DNA from: Planctomycetota bacterium
GTDB lineage: Bacteria; Planctomycetota; UBA1135
Assembly: GCA_004295085.1 (NCBI GenBank)
Contig: SHNF01000009.1
Location: forward strand, 248,001 to 312,000
Reading direction: 5' to 3'
Length of the DNA: 64,000 nt
Below the pieces are notes generated by a model that ran no database searches, was not told the DNA's origin, and saw only the letters and a program-made list of their open reading frames with translations. A program made the position numbers and the translations under genes. Positions 53,401 to 62,680 of this stretch are shown here, piece after piece. Within the stretch, counting starts at the first letter, position 1; every line of letters begins with the position of its first letter.

Positions 53401-55886
53401 GGGACCCGTTCCAGCTCCTCGATGGTCCACTGCCGGTCGCGCCCGGCGGTGGCGGCGCGGATGACCTTGACTTCTTCCGGGCTCACGGCCGCCGCACCGT
53501 GGCCCCACTCGCGCCGGATGTAGGTGAGCACCGCGGCGATCCGCTCGTCGTCCGCGGCATAGGAAGGCATCTCCAGGCTCCAGCTCGTGCCGTTCACCTG
53601 CAGCGGACCGGTCAACCCGTGCAGCAGGATGCGCACCAGGCGATCCTTGGAGCCGAGCGTCCAGTCGGTGTAGCGCAGCGGCGGCGCCTTGCCCGGCTCG
53701 CCCAGGCCGGAAGCCTGGTGGCAGGTCGCGCAGTCCATGGCGTAGATATGGCGGCCGCTCTCGAAGCGTGCCTGCTCGTCGGCGCTGAGCGGGACCACGC
53801 GGATCTGGACGACGTCGGCGCGCCCGGGCCACAACAGGCACACGCGCACGTCCTCGGGCATGGAATCGAAGGCCTCGGGCTTGCGTGCCAGCGGGATGTA
53901 GCCCGGCTTGCCGTCCGGGCCCTTCGGGCGGCCTGCGAGCGTTCCTTCCCGCAACGCCTGGCGCCGCCACGCCACCGGCTCCTCCGCCAGGCCGGCCAGC
54001 AGTGCGTCCACGCGGTCGGAGCGGCCTTCCTGCACGACGCAGCGGGCCAGGTCGCGGAGCAGCTCAGGGCGGCCGGGCTGTGGATCGCGCCAGGCGTCGG
54101 CGGCGAGCAGCACGCGCAGGAAGTCCAGCTCGCGCTGCCCCAGCCCGCTAAGGGCCGCGCTGCGGATGCGGGAGCTGGACGCGTCGGCTTGCAGCAGGGA
54201 CGCCAGGGACGCGAGGCCGGCGGGTGTCTGCGACTCGCCCAGGGACAGGGCCGCCTGCCGGCGCAGCGGCTGGCTGGCTCCGGCAGCCTCGAGGATGGCT
54301 TCCAGCACCGAATCGTCCCGCTGGCGCAGCAGGGCCTCGGAGCAGCGGACCGACGCCAGGCGCACGCGGTCGTCGGCGTCGCCAAGCGCGGCCATGACGG
54401 TGTCCGCGTCGATCGCGTCCAGTCCCTCCAGGGCCCACAGAGCGTGCACGCGGCCCAGTGGCGCCTTCCCTTGCCGCGCCAGCTTGCGCAAGGGTTCGGC
54501 GTCGCCGGCGTGGAGCCCGCGCTCCACCAGTTCGCGCTGCGCCGCGTCGCGCCACCAGCCGTCCGCGTGGGAGAGCAGCGCCACCAGGTCGCTCCACGCC
54601 GCCGAGGAGAGACGGGGAGAGCCCGGGTTGCGCGCTGCCGTCGCGGAGGTCACGCGCCAGATGCGGCCGAGGCCGGTCGGCTGGTCCAGCGAGCGCGCGA
54701 CCACCTGCCGGCGCAGAAAGGTGGTGACGAAGTTGCGGTGCTGGATCAGGCCGCGGTACATATCCACCACGTACATCGCGCCGTCAGGCCCGGCGCACAG
54801 GTTCACCGGGCGGAAGCGCTCGTCGGTGGAGGCCAGGAACTCGGTTCCTTCGCGGGCGTTGGAGGCGCGCGCGCCGTCGGGCCCGGCCTCCAGGCGGAAA
54901 TGCTTGATCAGGTTGGCCGCCGGCTCGCACACGAAGGCGTCGCCGTGGTATTCCGCCGGCAGCGCGTGCTCGCGATAGACGAGCGGAGCGCAGGCGGCGG
55001 TGAACTCCTTCAGCTTCCAGTCCACCAGGAATCCGGGTTGGTAACCGCGGTTCACCCCCGGCGTGATGCGCACCGGCCAGACCCGGAAATCGGGAGTGAG
55101 CTGCTCGTTGGCGCCCTCCGCCACGCCCAGGTTCAGGTTGCGGGCGGCCGCGTACGGGTCGATGCGGGCGCCGCGCAGGGGATCGCTGTTGGTGTTGAAA
55201 TAGAGCCGGCCCAGGTCGTCCTGCGCGATGCCCCACTGCCCGCCGCCGGCGCTGCGGCGGCGTTCCCAGACGCCGTTGCGCCAGCGATAGCGGGCGTCGT
55301 GGTTGGCGCACACGATCCAGTTGTCGAGGGCGGGGAGCAGCCCGTTGGCGGCGTGCTCGGGGTTGTGCAGGCCGGCCTCGAAGCCGCGCTCCACCACGCT
55401 GCGCTCGTCGGCGCGCCCGTCGCCGTCCTCGTCGCGGCAGAAGAGCAGCTCCGGCGGCGCCAGGACCAGCGCGCCGCCGCGCGTGGGAAGGACCGCGCGC
55501 GGAAGGACCAGCCCGTCCAGGAAGACGCTGCGGCGGTCCATGCGCCCGTCGCCGTCCTCGTCCTCCAGCACGGCGATGGCACCGCTCGGCTCCAGCTCGT
55601 CCTTGCCGTCGACGTCCGGCATGAAACCGCTCATCTCCACCACCCACAGGCGGCCGTCGCCGTCGAAGACCGCGGCCACGGGATCGCGGACCAGGGGCTC
55701 GCAGGCCACCAGCTCGGCGCACACACCCGGCGCAAGCACGAACGCAGCCAGCTCCTCCGGTGCGCTGCGCGCCGGGGCCGCGGGGACCGCCAGCTCGGCG
55801 GGCAGCGGCGGCTGCTGCTCTCCGGCGCGATCCCCCGCCTGCGGCGCGAGGCACAGGAGCAAGACCGGGGGCGCAAGGGGCAGCAC
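53397..55886 (-). CDS. PVC-type dehydrogenase / HEAT / cytochrome c protein
   Basis: A protein of 829 residues from GTG 55886; the frame is open to 55940. A signal peptide (LPLAPPVLLLCLA) is followed by a beta-propeller dehydrogenase domain with acidic DEDGDGRMD and DEDGDGRAD calcium-loop-like motifs. A helical HEAT-like region (about 460-690) and one heme site CATCH (Cys719, Cys722, His723) complete it. It resembles the second half of the 39387 fusion but lacks the ThuA domain. It is probably periplasmic. GTG was preferred because CAGAAT lies 8 bases before it and the signal peptide follows directly. Confidence 0.87.
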   Translation of the reverse strand: MLPLAPPVLLLCLAPQAGDRAGEQQPPLPAELAVPAAPARSAPEELAAFVLAPGVCAELVACEPLVRDPVAAVFDGDGRLWVVEMSGFMPDVDGKDELEPSGAIAVLEDEDGDGRMDRRSVFLDGLVLPRAVLPTRGGALVLAPPELLFCRDEDGDGRADERSVVERGFEAGLHNPEHAANGLLPALDNWIVCANHDARYRWRNGVWERRRSAGGGQWGIAQDDLGRLYFNTNSDPLRGARIDPYAAARNLNLGVAEGANEQLTPDFRVWPVRITPGVNRGYQPGFLVDWKLKEFTAACAPLVYREHALPAEYHGDAFVCEPAANLIKHFRLEAGPDGARASNAREGTEFLASTDERFRPVNLCAGPDGAMYVVDMYRGLIQHRNFVTTFLRRQVVARSLDQPTGLGRIWRVTSATAARNPGSPRLSSAAWSDLVALLSHADGWWRDAAQRELVERGLHAGDAEPLRKLARQGKAPLGRVHALWALEGLDAIDADTVMAALGDADDRVRLASVRCSEALLRQRDDSVLEAILEAAGASQPLRRQAALSLGESQTPAGLASLASLLQADASSSRIRSAALSGLGQRELDFLRVLLAADAWRDPQPGRPELLRDLARCVVQEGRSDRVDALLAGLAEEPVAWRRQALREGTLAGRPKGPDGKPGYIPLARKPEAFDSMPEDVRVCLLWPGRADVVQIRVVPLSADEQARFESGRHIYAMDCATCHQASGLGEPGKAPPLRYTDWTLGSKDRLVRILLHGLTGPLQVNGTSWSLEMPSYAADDERIAAVLTYIRREWGHGAAAVSPEEVKVIRAATAGRDRQWTIEELERVP

Positions 55887-55941
55887 GCGCGGACATTCTG
55901 CCGCGGCCTTCCTGCAGCGCGGTCGCGGAGCCGGCCGCACC

Positions 55942-55947
55942 TACAAT
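55942..55947 (+). promoter_or_regulatory. Candidate -10 hexamer (TACAAT) of the ABC operon, leaderless start
   Basis: TACAAT ends 7 bases before the GTG at 55955, exactly where a transcript would begin at the start codon. It matches the consensus at 5 of 6 positions. On the opposite strand CAGAAT (55895-55900) stands 8 bases before the divergent gene's GTG. Confidence 0.5.
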
Positions 55948-55954
55948 CCGGACG

Positions 55955-56842
55955 GTGATCCGCACGGAAGGGTTGACGAAGTCGTACCGCGACAAGCAGG
56001 TGCTGCGGGGCGTGAGCCTGCAAGTGCAGGCCGGCGAGGTGTTCGGCTTCGTGGGGCCCAACGGAGCCGGGAAGAGCACCTTCCTCAAGTGCCTGGTGGG
56101 CGTGGTGCACCCCGACGGCGGCAGCATCGAGGTGGCCGGCGCCGATGCCCGCCGCGATGCGCTGGCCGCCCGCCGGCGCGTCGGCTACGCGCCGGGCGAG
56201 ACCACGCTGTACGCGCGCATGCGCGCCGAGGAGCTGCTGAACTTCGCCATCGCCCATCACCCGCACGCCGATGCCCGGCGTGGACGCGAGCTGCTGGACC
56301 GCTTCAGCGTGCCGCGCAGCCAGCGCGTGGGCAAGCTCAGCCACGGCATGAAGCGCAAGGTCTTGCTGGCGCAGGCCATCGCCTCGGGCGCGCCAGTATT
56401 GCTGCTGGACGAGCCCATGGAAGGCCTGGACCCGGAGGCACGGCGCAGCGTGGAGGAGCTGCTGCGCGGCGAAGCGGCCGGGGGGCGGACGGTGTTCTTC
56501 TCCTCGCACGACCTCGCCAGCGTCCAGCGCGTGTGCGACCGCGTGGCCTTCCTGCGCCACGGACGGCTGCTCGAGATCGGGACTGTGAACGGCTTCCTCG
56601 AGCGCGCGGGACGCGTGCTGTGGATCTCCCTGCGCGAGCCCGTGGAGCGCTCGCTCCTGCCCGACGGCGCCGATTTCACCTGGAACGGCGCGGGCACGCG
56701 CTGGATCCTCGAGTTCCGCGGCCCGCTGGAGGAGGCCCTGCCGCGCCTGCGCGCGCTGCCGCTCGCGGGCGTCCGCAATGCCGCCGGGAGCCTGGAGGAG
56801 GTGTTCGACGCCTTGTACGGGCCGGAGCGCCAGGACGACTGA
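55955..56842 (+). CDS. ABC transporter ATP-binding protein
   Basis: A protein of 295 residues from GTG 55955. Walker A GPNGAGKS (34-41), signature LSHGMKRK (128-135), Walker B VLLLDEP (148-154) and the H-loop in FFSSHDL are all intact. The C-terminal 70 residues form the extra domain typical of exporters of the ABC-2 class. The stop overlaps the permease start (TGATG). Together they form a complete two-gene exporter; the substrate is unknown. A leaderless start is likely. Confidence 0.94.
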   Translation: MIRTEGLTKSYRDKQVLRGVSLQVQAGEVFGFVGPNGAGKSTFLKCLVGVVHPDGGSIEVAGADARRDALAARRRVGYAPGETTLYARMRAEELLNFAIAHHPHADARRGRELLDRFSVPRSQRVGKLSHGMKRKVLLAQAIASGAPVLLLDEPMEGLDPEARRSVEELLRGEAAGGRTVFFSSHDLASVQRVCDRVAFLRHGRLLEIGTVNGFLERAGRVLWISLREPVERSLLPDGADFTWNGAGTRWILEFRGPLEEALPRLRALPLAGVRNAAGSLEEVFDALYGPERQDD

Positions 56843-57606
56843 TGCTGGCGCGCCAGTTCTTCCGCGAGAACGCGCTGCTCGCGCTCGGATACTTCCTGCT
56901 GCTGCAGCTCGCGCTGGTCCCCGCCATCCTGTTCTGGCCCGATTTCCGGGAGAATATTCCGACGCTGACCAAGCTGGTGCCCTTCGTGACGCTGCAGCGG
57001 GTCATGGAGGCGATCGAGAAGGGTGCCTTCTGGCCCTATTTCTGCATGCAGCACTTCTTCAAGGGCTGCAGCCTGTTCGGGCTGGCGGCCGCCGCCATCA
57101 TCGGCAGCGGCCTGATCGCGCGCGAGCCGGACCAGGGCACGGCCGAGTTCCTCCTGTCGCGGCCGGTGACGCGCCGGCGCATCCTGCTCACGCGCTGGGC
57201 GGTCGGCGGCGCCTTCGTCACCGTCCCCATCTTCCTGAGCTCGCTCGGCGGGCTGCTGATCAGCCCGCTCGTGGACGAAAGCCTGCCGCTCGGCCCGATC
57301 CTGATCGGCTCCGCCTACATGTCGCTGTTCATCCTGATGCTGTTCACCTTCACGGTGTGGATGTCCGCCGGCTTCGACCACCAGATGCGCGCCGGCACGA
57401 TCCTGATCGGCTTCATGCTGCTGCAGTTCTCCTTCTACATCATGAAGGTGCTGAACCGTTACTCCCTGTTCTATCCGGTGGACGTGGATCACCTGCTGCC
57501 CATCGAGAGCGGCGCCTTCCCATGGTTCTGGAGCGGCATCTTCCTGGGCGTCACGGCCGTTTTCCTGGGCCTCGCGGTGCGCCGTTTCGAGAAGCGCGAC
57601 TTCTAG
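56842..57606 (+). CDS. ABC-2 type transporter permease
   Basis: A protein of 254 residues with about six transmembrane helices. The amphipathic segment AREPDQGTAEFLLSRPVTRRRILLTRW, between helices two and three, is the coupling region typical of ABC-2 permeases of the NosY/EcsB style. The last residues (RRFEKRDF) match the usual FxRRDL-like end. It starts inside the ATPase stop codon. It converges on the clp gene with a 25-base gap. Probably exports a lipid, peptide or ion; nothing more specific is visible. Confidence 0.9.
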   Translation: MLARQFFRENALLALGYFLLLQLALVPAILFWPDFRENIPTLTKLVPFVTLQRVMEAIEKGAFWPYFCMQHFFKGCSLFGLAAAAIIGSGLIAREPDQGTAEFLLSRPVTRRRILLTRWAVGGAFVTVPIFLSSLGGLLISPLVDESLPLGPILIGSAYMSLFILMLFTFTVWMSAGFDHQMRAGTILIGFMLLQFSFYIMKVLNRYSLFYPVDVDHLLPIESGAFPWFWSGIFLGVTAVFLGLAVRRFEKRDF

Positions 57607-57631
57607 CCCGTCCGCCGTCCCGCCGGCGCGG

Positions 57632-59899
57632 TCAGGCCGGCATCTCCCGGCCCTTGGCGCTCTCGAACGCGAGCGCGCCGTCGCGCAGGCTCACGCGGAT
57701 GACGCCGATGTCCTCGCCCAGGCGCAGCACTTCGCGCGCGAGCGGCTGGCGCAGCTGGTGGTCCACGACCCGGCGCAGCTCGCGCGCGCCGAACTCCCGG
57801 CTGTTCGCCAGCTCCAGCAGGTGGCTGTACACGCTTTCGTCGAGCTTCAGCCTGAGCTTGCGCGCCTCCAGGAGCTGCTCGATGCCGTGCACGTACTGAT
57901 CCACGATGCGGCGCAGTCCGGCCTGGTCCAGGGAATTGAAGACCACCACCTCGTCGATGCGGTTGACCAGCTCGGGCCGCAGGTGCTGGAGCAGGACGTG
58001 GCGCGGGTCGGGCGGCGGCGCCTCGGACTGGCCAGTGTCGAACCCGACCGGGCCTCCGGCGGCCTCAGGCGCGTGCGGCAGGTTGGAGGTGAGGATGACG
58101 ATGGCCTGGGTGAAGTCGGCGGTCTTGCCGTGGGTGCCGGTGAGCCGGCCCTCGTCGAAGATCTGCAGGAACAGGTCGAAGACCTTCGGGTGCGCCTTCT
58201 CGACCTCGTCGAACAGGACCACGCAGTGCGGGTGCGTGCGCAGCGCCGCGATCAGGATCCCCTCGCGTTCGTGGCCGATGTATCCCGGCGGCGCGCCGAT
58301 CAGGTTGCTGATCGCGTGCGGCTCCATGTACTCGGACATGTCGATGCGCACCATGCGCTTCTGGTCGCCGAACACCACCTGCGCCAGGGTTCGCGCCAGG
58401 AAGGTCTTGCCGACGCCCGTCGGCCCCAGGAAGAAGAACACGCCCAGCGGCCGGTTGGGATCGGCCAGGCCGGCCTTGGCCGTGAGGATGGTGCGGGCCA
58501 CCGCGCGCACCGCTTGGTCTTGGCCGACCACGCGGGCGCGCAGGGCCTCCTCGATGTTCAGCAGGCTCTTGGCGGCCTCGCCGTCCATGCGTTCCAGCGG
58601 GATCCCGGTCCACTGCGACACGGTAGTGGCGATGTCCTCGGCCAGCACCTGGATGGGGCCGCCGCGCGCCGCCGCGCTGCGCGCCGGCTCCAGGTAGCGC
58701 TGCAGGCGCTTGCGCGCGCACGACTGGTCCACCGCGTCCAGGGCCTTGTCCGGCAGGCGCCGGTCGTGCACGTGCTGGACGGTGAGGTCCACGGCCGCGC
58801 GCAGGGCCTCGGGCACGATGGTGACGCCGTGGTGCGCCTCCAGGGAGGGGCGCAGGCGCGCCAGGATCTCCACGGTCTCGCCGGGACTGGGCTCCTCCAC
58901 CAGGATCTTCTCGAAACGCCGCTCCAGCGCCTGGTCGCGCTCGATGTAGCGCCGGTACTCCTCGATGGTGGTGGCGCCGATGCAGCGCAGTTCGGCGCGC
59001 GCCAGCGCCGGCTTGAAGATGTTGGCGGCGTCCAGGGCGTCGCCGGAGCCGGTGGCGCCCGCCCCGACCAGCGTGTGGATCTCGTCCAGGAACAGGATGA
59101 CGTCGTCGTGGTCGCGGACTTCCTTGATGATGTCCAGGAGGCGCTCCTCGAACTCGCCGCGATACTTGGTTCCGGCCACCAGCGAGCCCAGCGACAGCTC
59201 GATGATGCGCTTGCCGCGGAGGATCTCGGGGCACTGCGGCGACGCGATCTGCTGGGCGCAGCCCTCCACCACCGCGGTCTTGCCGACGCCCGGCTCCCCC
59301 ACCAGCACCGGGTTGTTCTTGTTCTTACGCAGCAGCACCTGTGCCACCAGCTCGATCTCGCGTTGCCGCCCGATCACCGGCGCGAGCTGCCCGCGCCGCG
59401 CCAGGGCCGTCAGGTCCCTGCCGAACTTCTCCAGCAGGGAGGTCTTCTGCTCCGGCGCGGCCTCCGGCTCGGCCGGACGCAGGGCCTCGTGCATCTCGGC
59501 CACGTCCAGGCCGAGCGCGCGCAGCAGGCGCAGCGGCACGCTGCGGCCTTCGCTGAAGATGGCCTCGATCAGGTGCGCCGGCTCCACGTGCGCCTGGCCG
59601 GTTCGCCCGGCGATGCGCGCGGCCAGCTGGAAGATCTCGCGGCCGCGCGGCGTCAGCACGATCTCCTGGTCCGGGGCCATGCCGCCCGCGCCGCGCACGC
59701 GCGCGCGCAATGTCTCCACGAAGTGCGTCAGCTCCGGCAGGCCGCCCGCGAAAGCCGGCGCCAGCTCGCCGCTGCGCTCGCGCGCCAGGCCCAGGAACAG
59801 GTGTTCCACGCCCAGGAAGCGGTTGTTGAGCTTCACGCTCTCCTCCATCGCCGTGGAGAGCACGCGCTCGGCCTCGGGGGACAGGCGCGGCAGGTTCAT
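57632..59899 (-). CDS. ClpA/ClpC-type AAA+ unfoldase without middle domain
   Basis: A protein of 755 residues. It has a Clp-N repeat domain (about 1-140), first AAA+ domain with Walker A GEPGVGKT (201-208) and Walker B LFLDEIH (269-275), and second AAA+ domain with GPTGVGKT (492-499) and VLFDEVE (561-567). The long ClpB-type middle coiled coil is absent, as in ClpA. The loop after TSNLPHA contains VGF (618-620), like the ClpP-docking loop of ClpC/ClpA. It starts 1 base after an FHA-domain gene. ClpV of type VI secretion was considered, but no other T6SS gene is present. Confidence 0.9.
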   Translation of the reverse strand: MNLPRLSPEAERVLSTAMEESVKLNNRFLGVEHLFLGLARERSGELAPAFAGGLPELTHFVETLRARVRGAGGMAPDQEIVLTPRGREIFQLAARIAGRTGQAHVEPAHLIEAIFSEGRSVPLRLLRALGLDVAEMHEALRPAEPEAAPEQKTSLLEKFGRDLTALARRGQLAPVIGRQREIELVAQVLLRKNKNNPVLVGEPGVGKTAVVEGCAQQIASPQCPEILRGKRIIELSLGSLVAGTKYRGEFEERLLDIIKEVRDHDDVILFLDEIHTLVGAGATGSGDALDAANIFKPALARAELRCIGATTIEEYRRYIERDQALERRFEKILVEEPSPGETVEILARLRPSLEAHHGVTIVPEALRAAVDLTVQHVHDRRLPDKALDAVDQSCARKRLQRYLEPARSAAARGGPIQVLAEDIATTVSQWTGIPLERMDGEAAKSLLNIEEALRARVVGQDQAVRAVARTILTAKAGLADPNRPLGVFFFLGPTGVGKTFLARTLAQVVFGDQKRMVRIDMSEYMEPHAISNLIGAPPGYIGHEREGILIAALRTHPHCVVLFDEVEKAHPKVFDLFLQIFDEGRLTGTHGKTADFTQAIVILTSNLPHAPEAAGGPVGFDTGQSEAPPPDPRHVLLQHLRPELVNRIDEVVVFNSLDQAGLRRIVDQYVHGIEQLLEARKLRLKLDESVYSHLLELANSREFGARELRRVVDHQLRQPLAREVLRLGEDIGVIRVSLRDGALAFESAKGREMPA

Positions 59900-59900
59900 C

Positions 59901-60311
59901 TCAGCGCGGCGGGAACTCGATCTGCGTGCGGCCCACGGTGAACGTCGTGCCGGGACCGATGAGGGTGCGCTGGCGCAGCGGATGGTCGCCGAGCCAGGTG
60001 CCGTTGCGGCTTCCCAAATCCTCGAGCCAGTAGTGCCGGCCCTCCTGCTGGATGCGGCAGTGCCGGCCGGAGACCATCGGGTCCAGGGCCAGGGTCAGCG
60101 CGCTGTCGCTGGCGCGGCCGATGACCAAGCTGTCCGCGTTGCTGGCGCCGCTGAGGCCGTCCATGGGCCCGCCCACGACCTCCACCTGGATCTGGCCCAG
60201 GTCATCAGGCACCAGGGCGGCCTGCGTGGCCGCGGTAGACGGAATGACCACGGTCGCGGTGGGATCGAAGCCGCCGCGGTCCGGCCGGAGCTTGTTCTCG
60301 GTCGCGCTCAT
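59901..60311 (-). CDS. FHA-domain protein paired with a Clp ATPase
   Basis: A protein of 136 residues. The forkhead-associated domain has LVIGRASDS (Gly-Arg 65-66), VSGRHCRI (Ser81, His84) and LGSRNGTWL (Ser101, Asn103), the full phosphothreonine-binding set. The N-terminal 35 residues are Thr/Ala/Pro-rich (DPTATVVIPSTAATQ) and could hold a phosphothreonine bound by its own FHA domain, as in GarA/OdhI. The Clp ATPase gene follows after a single base, so both are made together. This suggests kinase-controlled unfolding or proteolysis. Confidence 0.9.
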   Translation of the reverse strand: MSATENKLRPDRGGFDPTATVVIPSTAATQAALVPDDLGQIQVEVVGGPMDGLSGASNADSLVIGRASDSALTLALDPMVSGRHCRIQQEGRHYWLEDLGSRNGTWLGDHPLRQRTLIGPGTTFTVGRTQIEFPPR

Positions 60312-60473
60312 AGGTATCGATCCGGCGGGAGGCGCCGCCGGCGAAGCAGTTTAGCTCCGGCCGCCTCCGGGCCTGGGTCCGGTTCGGTGCGCAGCTGCGT
60401 TGCTGCCGTGCCGGACTCGTGGATTCGCGCCAAGACTCCGCCTCAACTTGTCGTTCCTCCATCCGCACGTCCC

Positions 60474-60950
60474 ATGAAGTCGCTCCATTGCATGGTGCTG
60501 GCGCTCCTGGCGCTGGCGACTCTTGCGCTTCCTGTCTGCCAGTCGGCCGGCGAGGCCGTGCCCGCGCAGCCGCCCGCGATCGAAGGGCGCGTGGTCGATC
60601 CCCGCGGCCGGCCGCTCGCGGGCGTGCCCGTGCGCATGTATGCGGGAATGGCCACGCGCTGGAAGACGGGTGAGACCGTGACCGACAAGGACGGCCGCTT
60701 CGCGTTCATGGAAGCGCTCGGCTCGCAGATCGGCAACGAGCGCGCCGGCACCTGGGACGCCTACGTGGGCCTGAGCGCGGGCCGCGAGCGCGGCGGCAAC
60801 CCGGCCGAGTATCTGCCGTGGCGGGACGTGCGCGTCCCACCCGGCGAGTGCGTGTACGTCGAGCTGGTGTACGACCAGGCTGCCGTGGATGCCTGGGTTG
60901 CCGCGCGGGAAGCCGGGTGGGACAAGGCCCTCGCTCAGCCGGCGGAATAG
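60474..60950 (+). CDS. Exported protein with carboxypeptidase-regulatory-like domain
   Basis: A protein of 158 residues. A signal peptide (hydrophobic 6-20, possibly lipobox-like LPVC) is followed by a CarboxypepD_reg-like beta-sandwich: IEGRVVDPRGRPLAGVPVRMY and VTDKDGRFAF. The C-terminal half ends in a helical segment (DAWVAAREAGWDKAL). Such domains mediate protein or polysaccharide contacts outside the cell. It lies 162 bases from the divergent FHA gene and 74 bases before the next exported-protein gene. Confidence 0.82.
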   Translation: MKSLHCMVLALLALATLALPVCQSAGEAVPAQPPAIEGRVVDPRGRPLAGVPVRMYAGMATRWKTGETVTDKDGRFAFMEALGSQIGNERAGTWDAYVGLSAGRERGGNPAEYLPWRDVRVPPGECVYVELVYDQAAVDAWVAAREAGWDKALAQPAE

Positions 60951-61024
60951 GACGGAACCCGGCCCGCAAGTCGGGTATCTTAGGACGGTCCCCCCGGTCG
61001 GGTGTCGCCAGTGAGGGTCTCGTG

Positions 61025-62680
61025 ATGCCGCTCCGACCGCTGCTGCTTGTTGCCTGCCTGCTGGCGGGCGCCTCTCCCGCCGTTCCGGCCCAAGGCCAGC
61101 CGCTGACCGAGCTGGTGCCTGCCGACGCGGTCCTCGTGGCGGAGATCCCCGATCCCGCCGGCAGCTTCGAGCGCCTGCGCGCCGGAGAGTCCTGGCGGCG
61201 CTTCCACGTCGGCCCGCTGGCTGCGGAGCTGAAGAAGCGGCCCGAATTCCTGATGGCCCTGGGGGCGCTGGGCATGGTGGCCAACAGCGCCGGCACCACG
61301 CCGGAACGACTGCTGGCGGATGCGGCCGGCGGCGGCGCGGCGTTCGCCGTGCTGCCCACGGAGCCGCCGCAGACCCTGCTGTTGCTGCGCGCGCTGGATC
61401 CCGACGTCGCCCAGGACGCGCTGGAGGCGGTGGCCAGCTTCGCCGTCTCCGGCATGAGCTTCCCCGATGGCGACCGCTGGCGCCTGCCCATGCCACAGGG
61501 CGTACTCGAGCGCCGCGGAGACCTGTTCCTGGCGGCCTCGGTGGAGGCGGCGCTGGACCGTCTCGCGGAGTCCGCGGCGGGCTCCATCGCCGCCGACACG
61601 CGCTACCGGGAAGGACGGAAGGCGGTGCGCGGCTCCGACGCTTTCGTCTGGCTGGCAGGTGACGCGCTGCGCACCAATCCGATCCCGGAGAAGCCGGAGG
61701 ACGAGGGCGGCTCCTTCCTGGCGGCGCCGCTGAACGAGGCGCTGCGGCACGCGGAGTGGGGCGCCGCGGCGCTGGAGCTGCGCGCGGGAGGTCTCGCGCT
61801 GCGGGCGGCGCTGCCGGCGCCGGAACAGGTCGCGGAGACGCACGCGCCGTTCTTTCCGGAGGCCCGCCGGGTGCGCCTGCCGCGCCTCAAGGACCGGCTC
61901 GGCGTCCTGGTATTCGCGCGGGATCTCGGATCCTGGTGGACTGCGCGGCATCTGTACATGAGCGAGAAGGCCGTTGCCAATTCGGTGGAGGGAGACAGCG
62001 GCGCGAGCACACTGTTCGGGCGCGACTACGGGACCGAAGTGCTGAAATGGCTGGAGCCGGAGCTGCGCTTCGTGTTCGCGCGCAACCCGGACCCGGTGAA
62101 GGTCAGCCTCGAGTACCCGGCGGGCGCCGTCGGCGTGCGCCTGAAGAAGGGCCATCCGGAGGACCTGCCGGCCGCGTTCACGAACGCCTGGATCGGGCTG
62201 CTGACCATCCTGAACTTCGAAGGCGGCAGCATGAGCGGGGACATGCTGCTGCAGGACCTGGAGGCGCTGCCGAACGGCACGAAACTGTATTTCGCGCGCT
62301 ACCGCGCAAAGGAGGGGATCGCGCCGCCCAAGCACCAGCTCAGCCCGGCACTGTCCTTGAGCCCGGAGGGCGAGATCTGGATCTCGTCGTCGACACCGCT
62401 GCTGCGCGCGATCCTCGCGGCGCCGGTGGAGGAGGTGGATCTGCGCGGCGACTTCCTCGAGCTGGAGCTGGAGGGCGGCCGGCCGATCGCCGCCGCGGAC
62501 CGCGAGACCATCGTGGCGCAGCGCGCGCTGCAGGAGGGAGGCGACGTCGCGGCCGCCGCAGCCTGGTTCGACCGGATCATGGCTGGACTGGAGCTGTACG
62601 ACGGGGTGCGGCTCGACCAGCGCCTCGACGGCGGCCTGTTGCGCTACGAGCTGGAGGTGACCGCGCGTGGTCCGCAGTAG
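61025..62680 (+). CDS. Exported protein of unknown function (DUF3352-like)
   Basis: A protein of 551 residues with a signal peptide (cleavage near VPA-QGQP). The opening of the mature protein, LVPADAVLVAEIPDPAGSF, recalls the start of DUF3352-type proteins. The rest has two or three similar alpha/beta modules (for example RLPRLKDRLGVLVFARDLG). The 690-residue gene at 23858 has the same style. Nothing catalytic is visible. Its last 14 bases overlap the DUF1800 gene start. A TATCTT hexamer lies about 46 bases upstream of the ATG. Confidence 0.8.
   Translation: MPLRPLLLVACLLAGASPAVPAQGQPLTELVPADAVLVAEIPDPAGSFERLRAGESWRRFHVGPLAAELKKRPEFLMALGALGMVANSAGTTPERLLADAAGGGAAFAVLPTEPPQTLLLLRALDPDVAQDALEAVASFAVSGMSFPDGDRWRLPMPQGVLERRGDLFLAASVEAALDRLAESAAGSIAADTRYREGRKAVRGSDAFVWLAGDALRTNPIPEKPEDEGGSFLAAPLNEALRHAEWGAAALELRAGGLALRAALPAPEQVAETHAPFFPEARRVRLPRLKDRLGVLVFARDLGSWWTARHLYMSEKAVANSVEGDSGASTLFGRDYGTEVLKWLEPELRFVFARNPDPVKVSLEYPAGAVGVRLKKGHPEDLPAAFTNAWIGLLTILNFEGGSMSGDMLLQDLEALPNGTKLYFARYRAKEGIAPPKHQLSPALSLSPEGEIWISSSTPLLRAILAAPVEEVDLRGDFLELELEGGRPIAAADRETIVAQRALQEGGDVAAAAAWFDRIMAGLELYDGVRLDQRLDGGLLRYELEVTARGPQ

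Noticed and set aside
57632-60311. Type VI secretion fragment (ClpV plus Fha)
   Set aside because: No sheath, baseplate, Hcp or VgrG gene is nearby. The ATPase keeps a ClpP-docking-like loop, which favours a ClpA/ClpC role.
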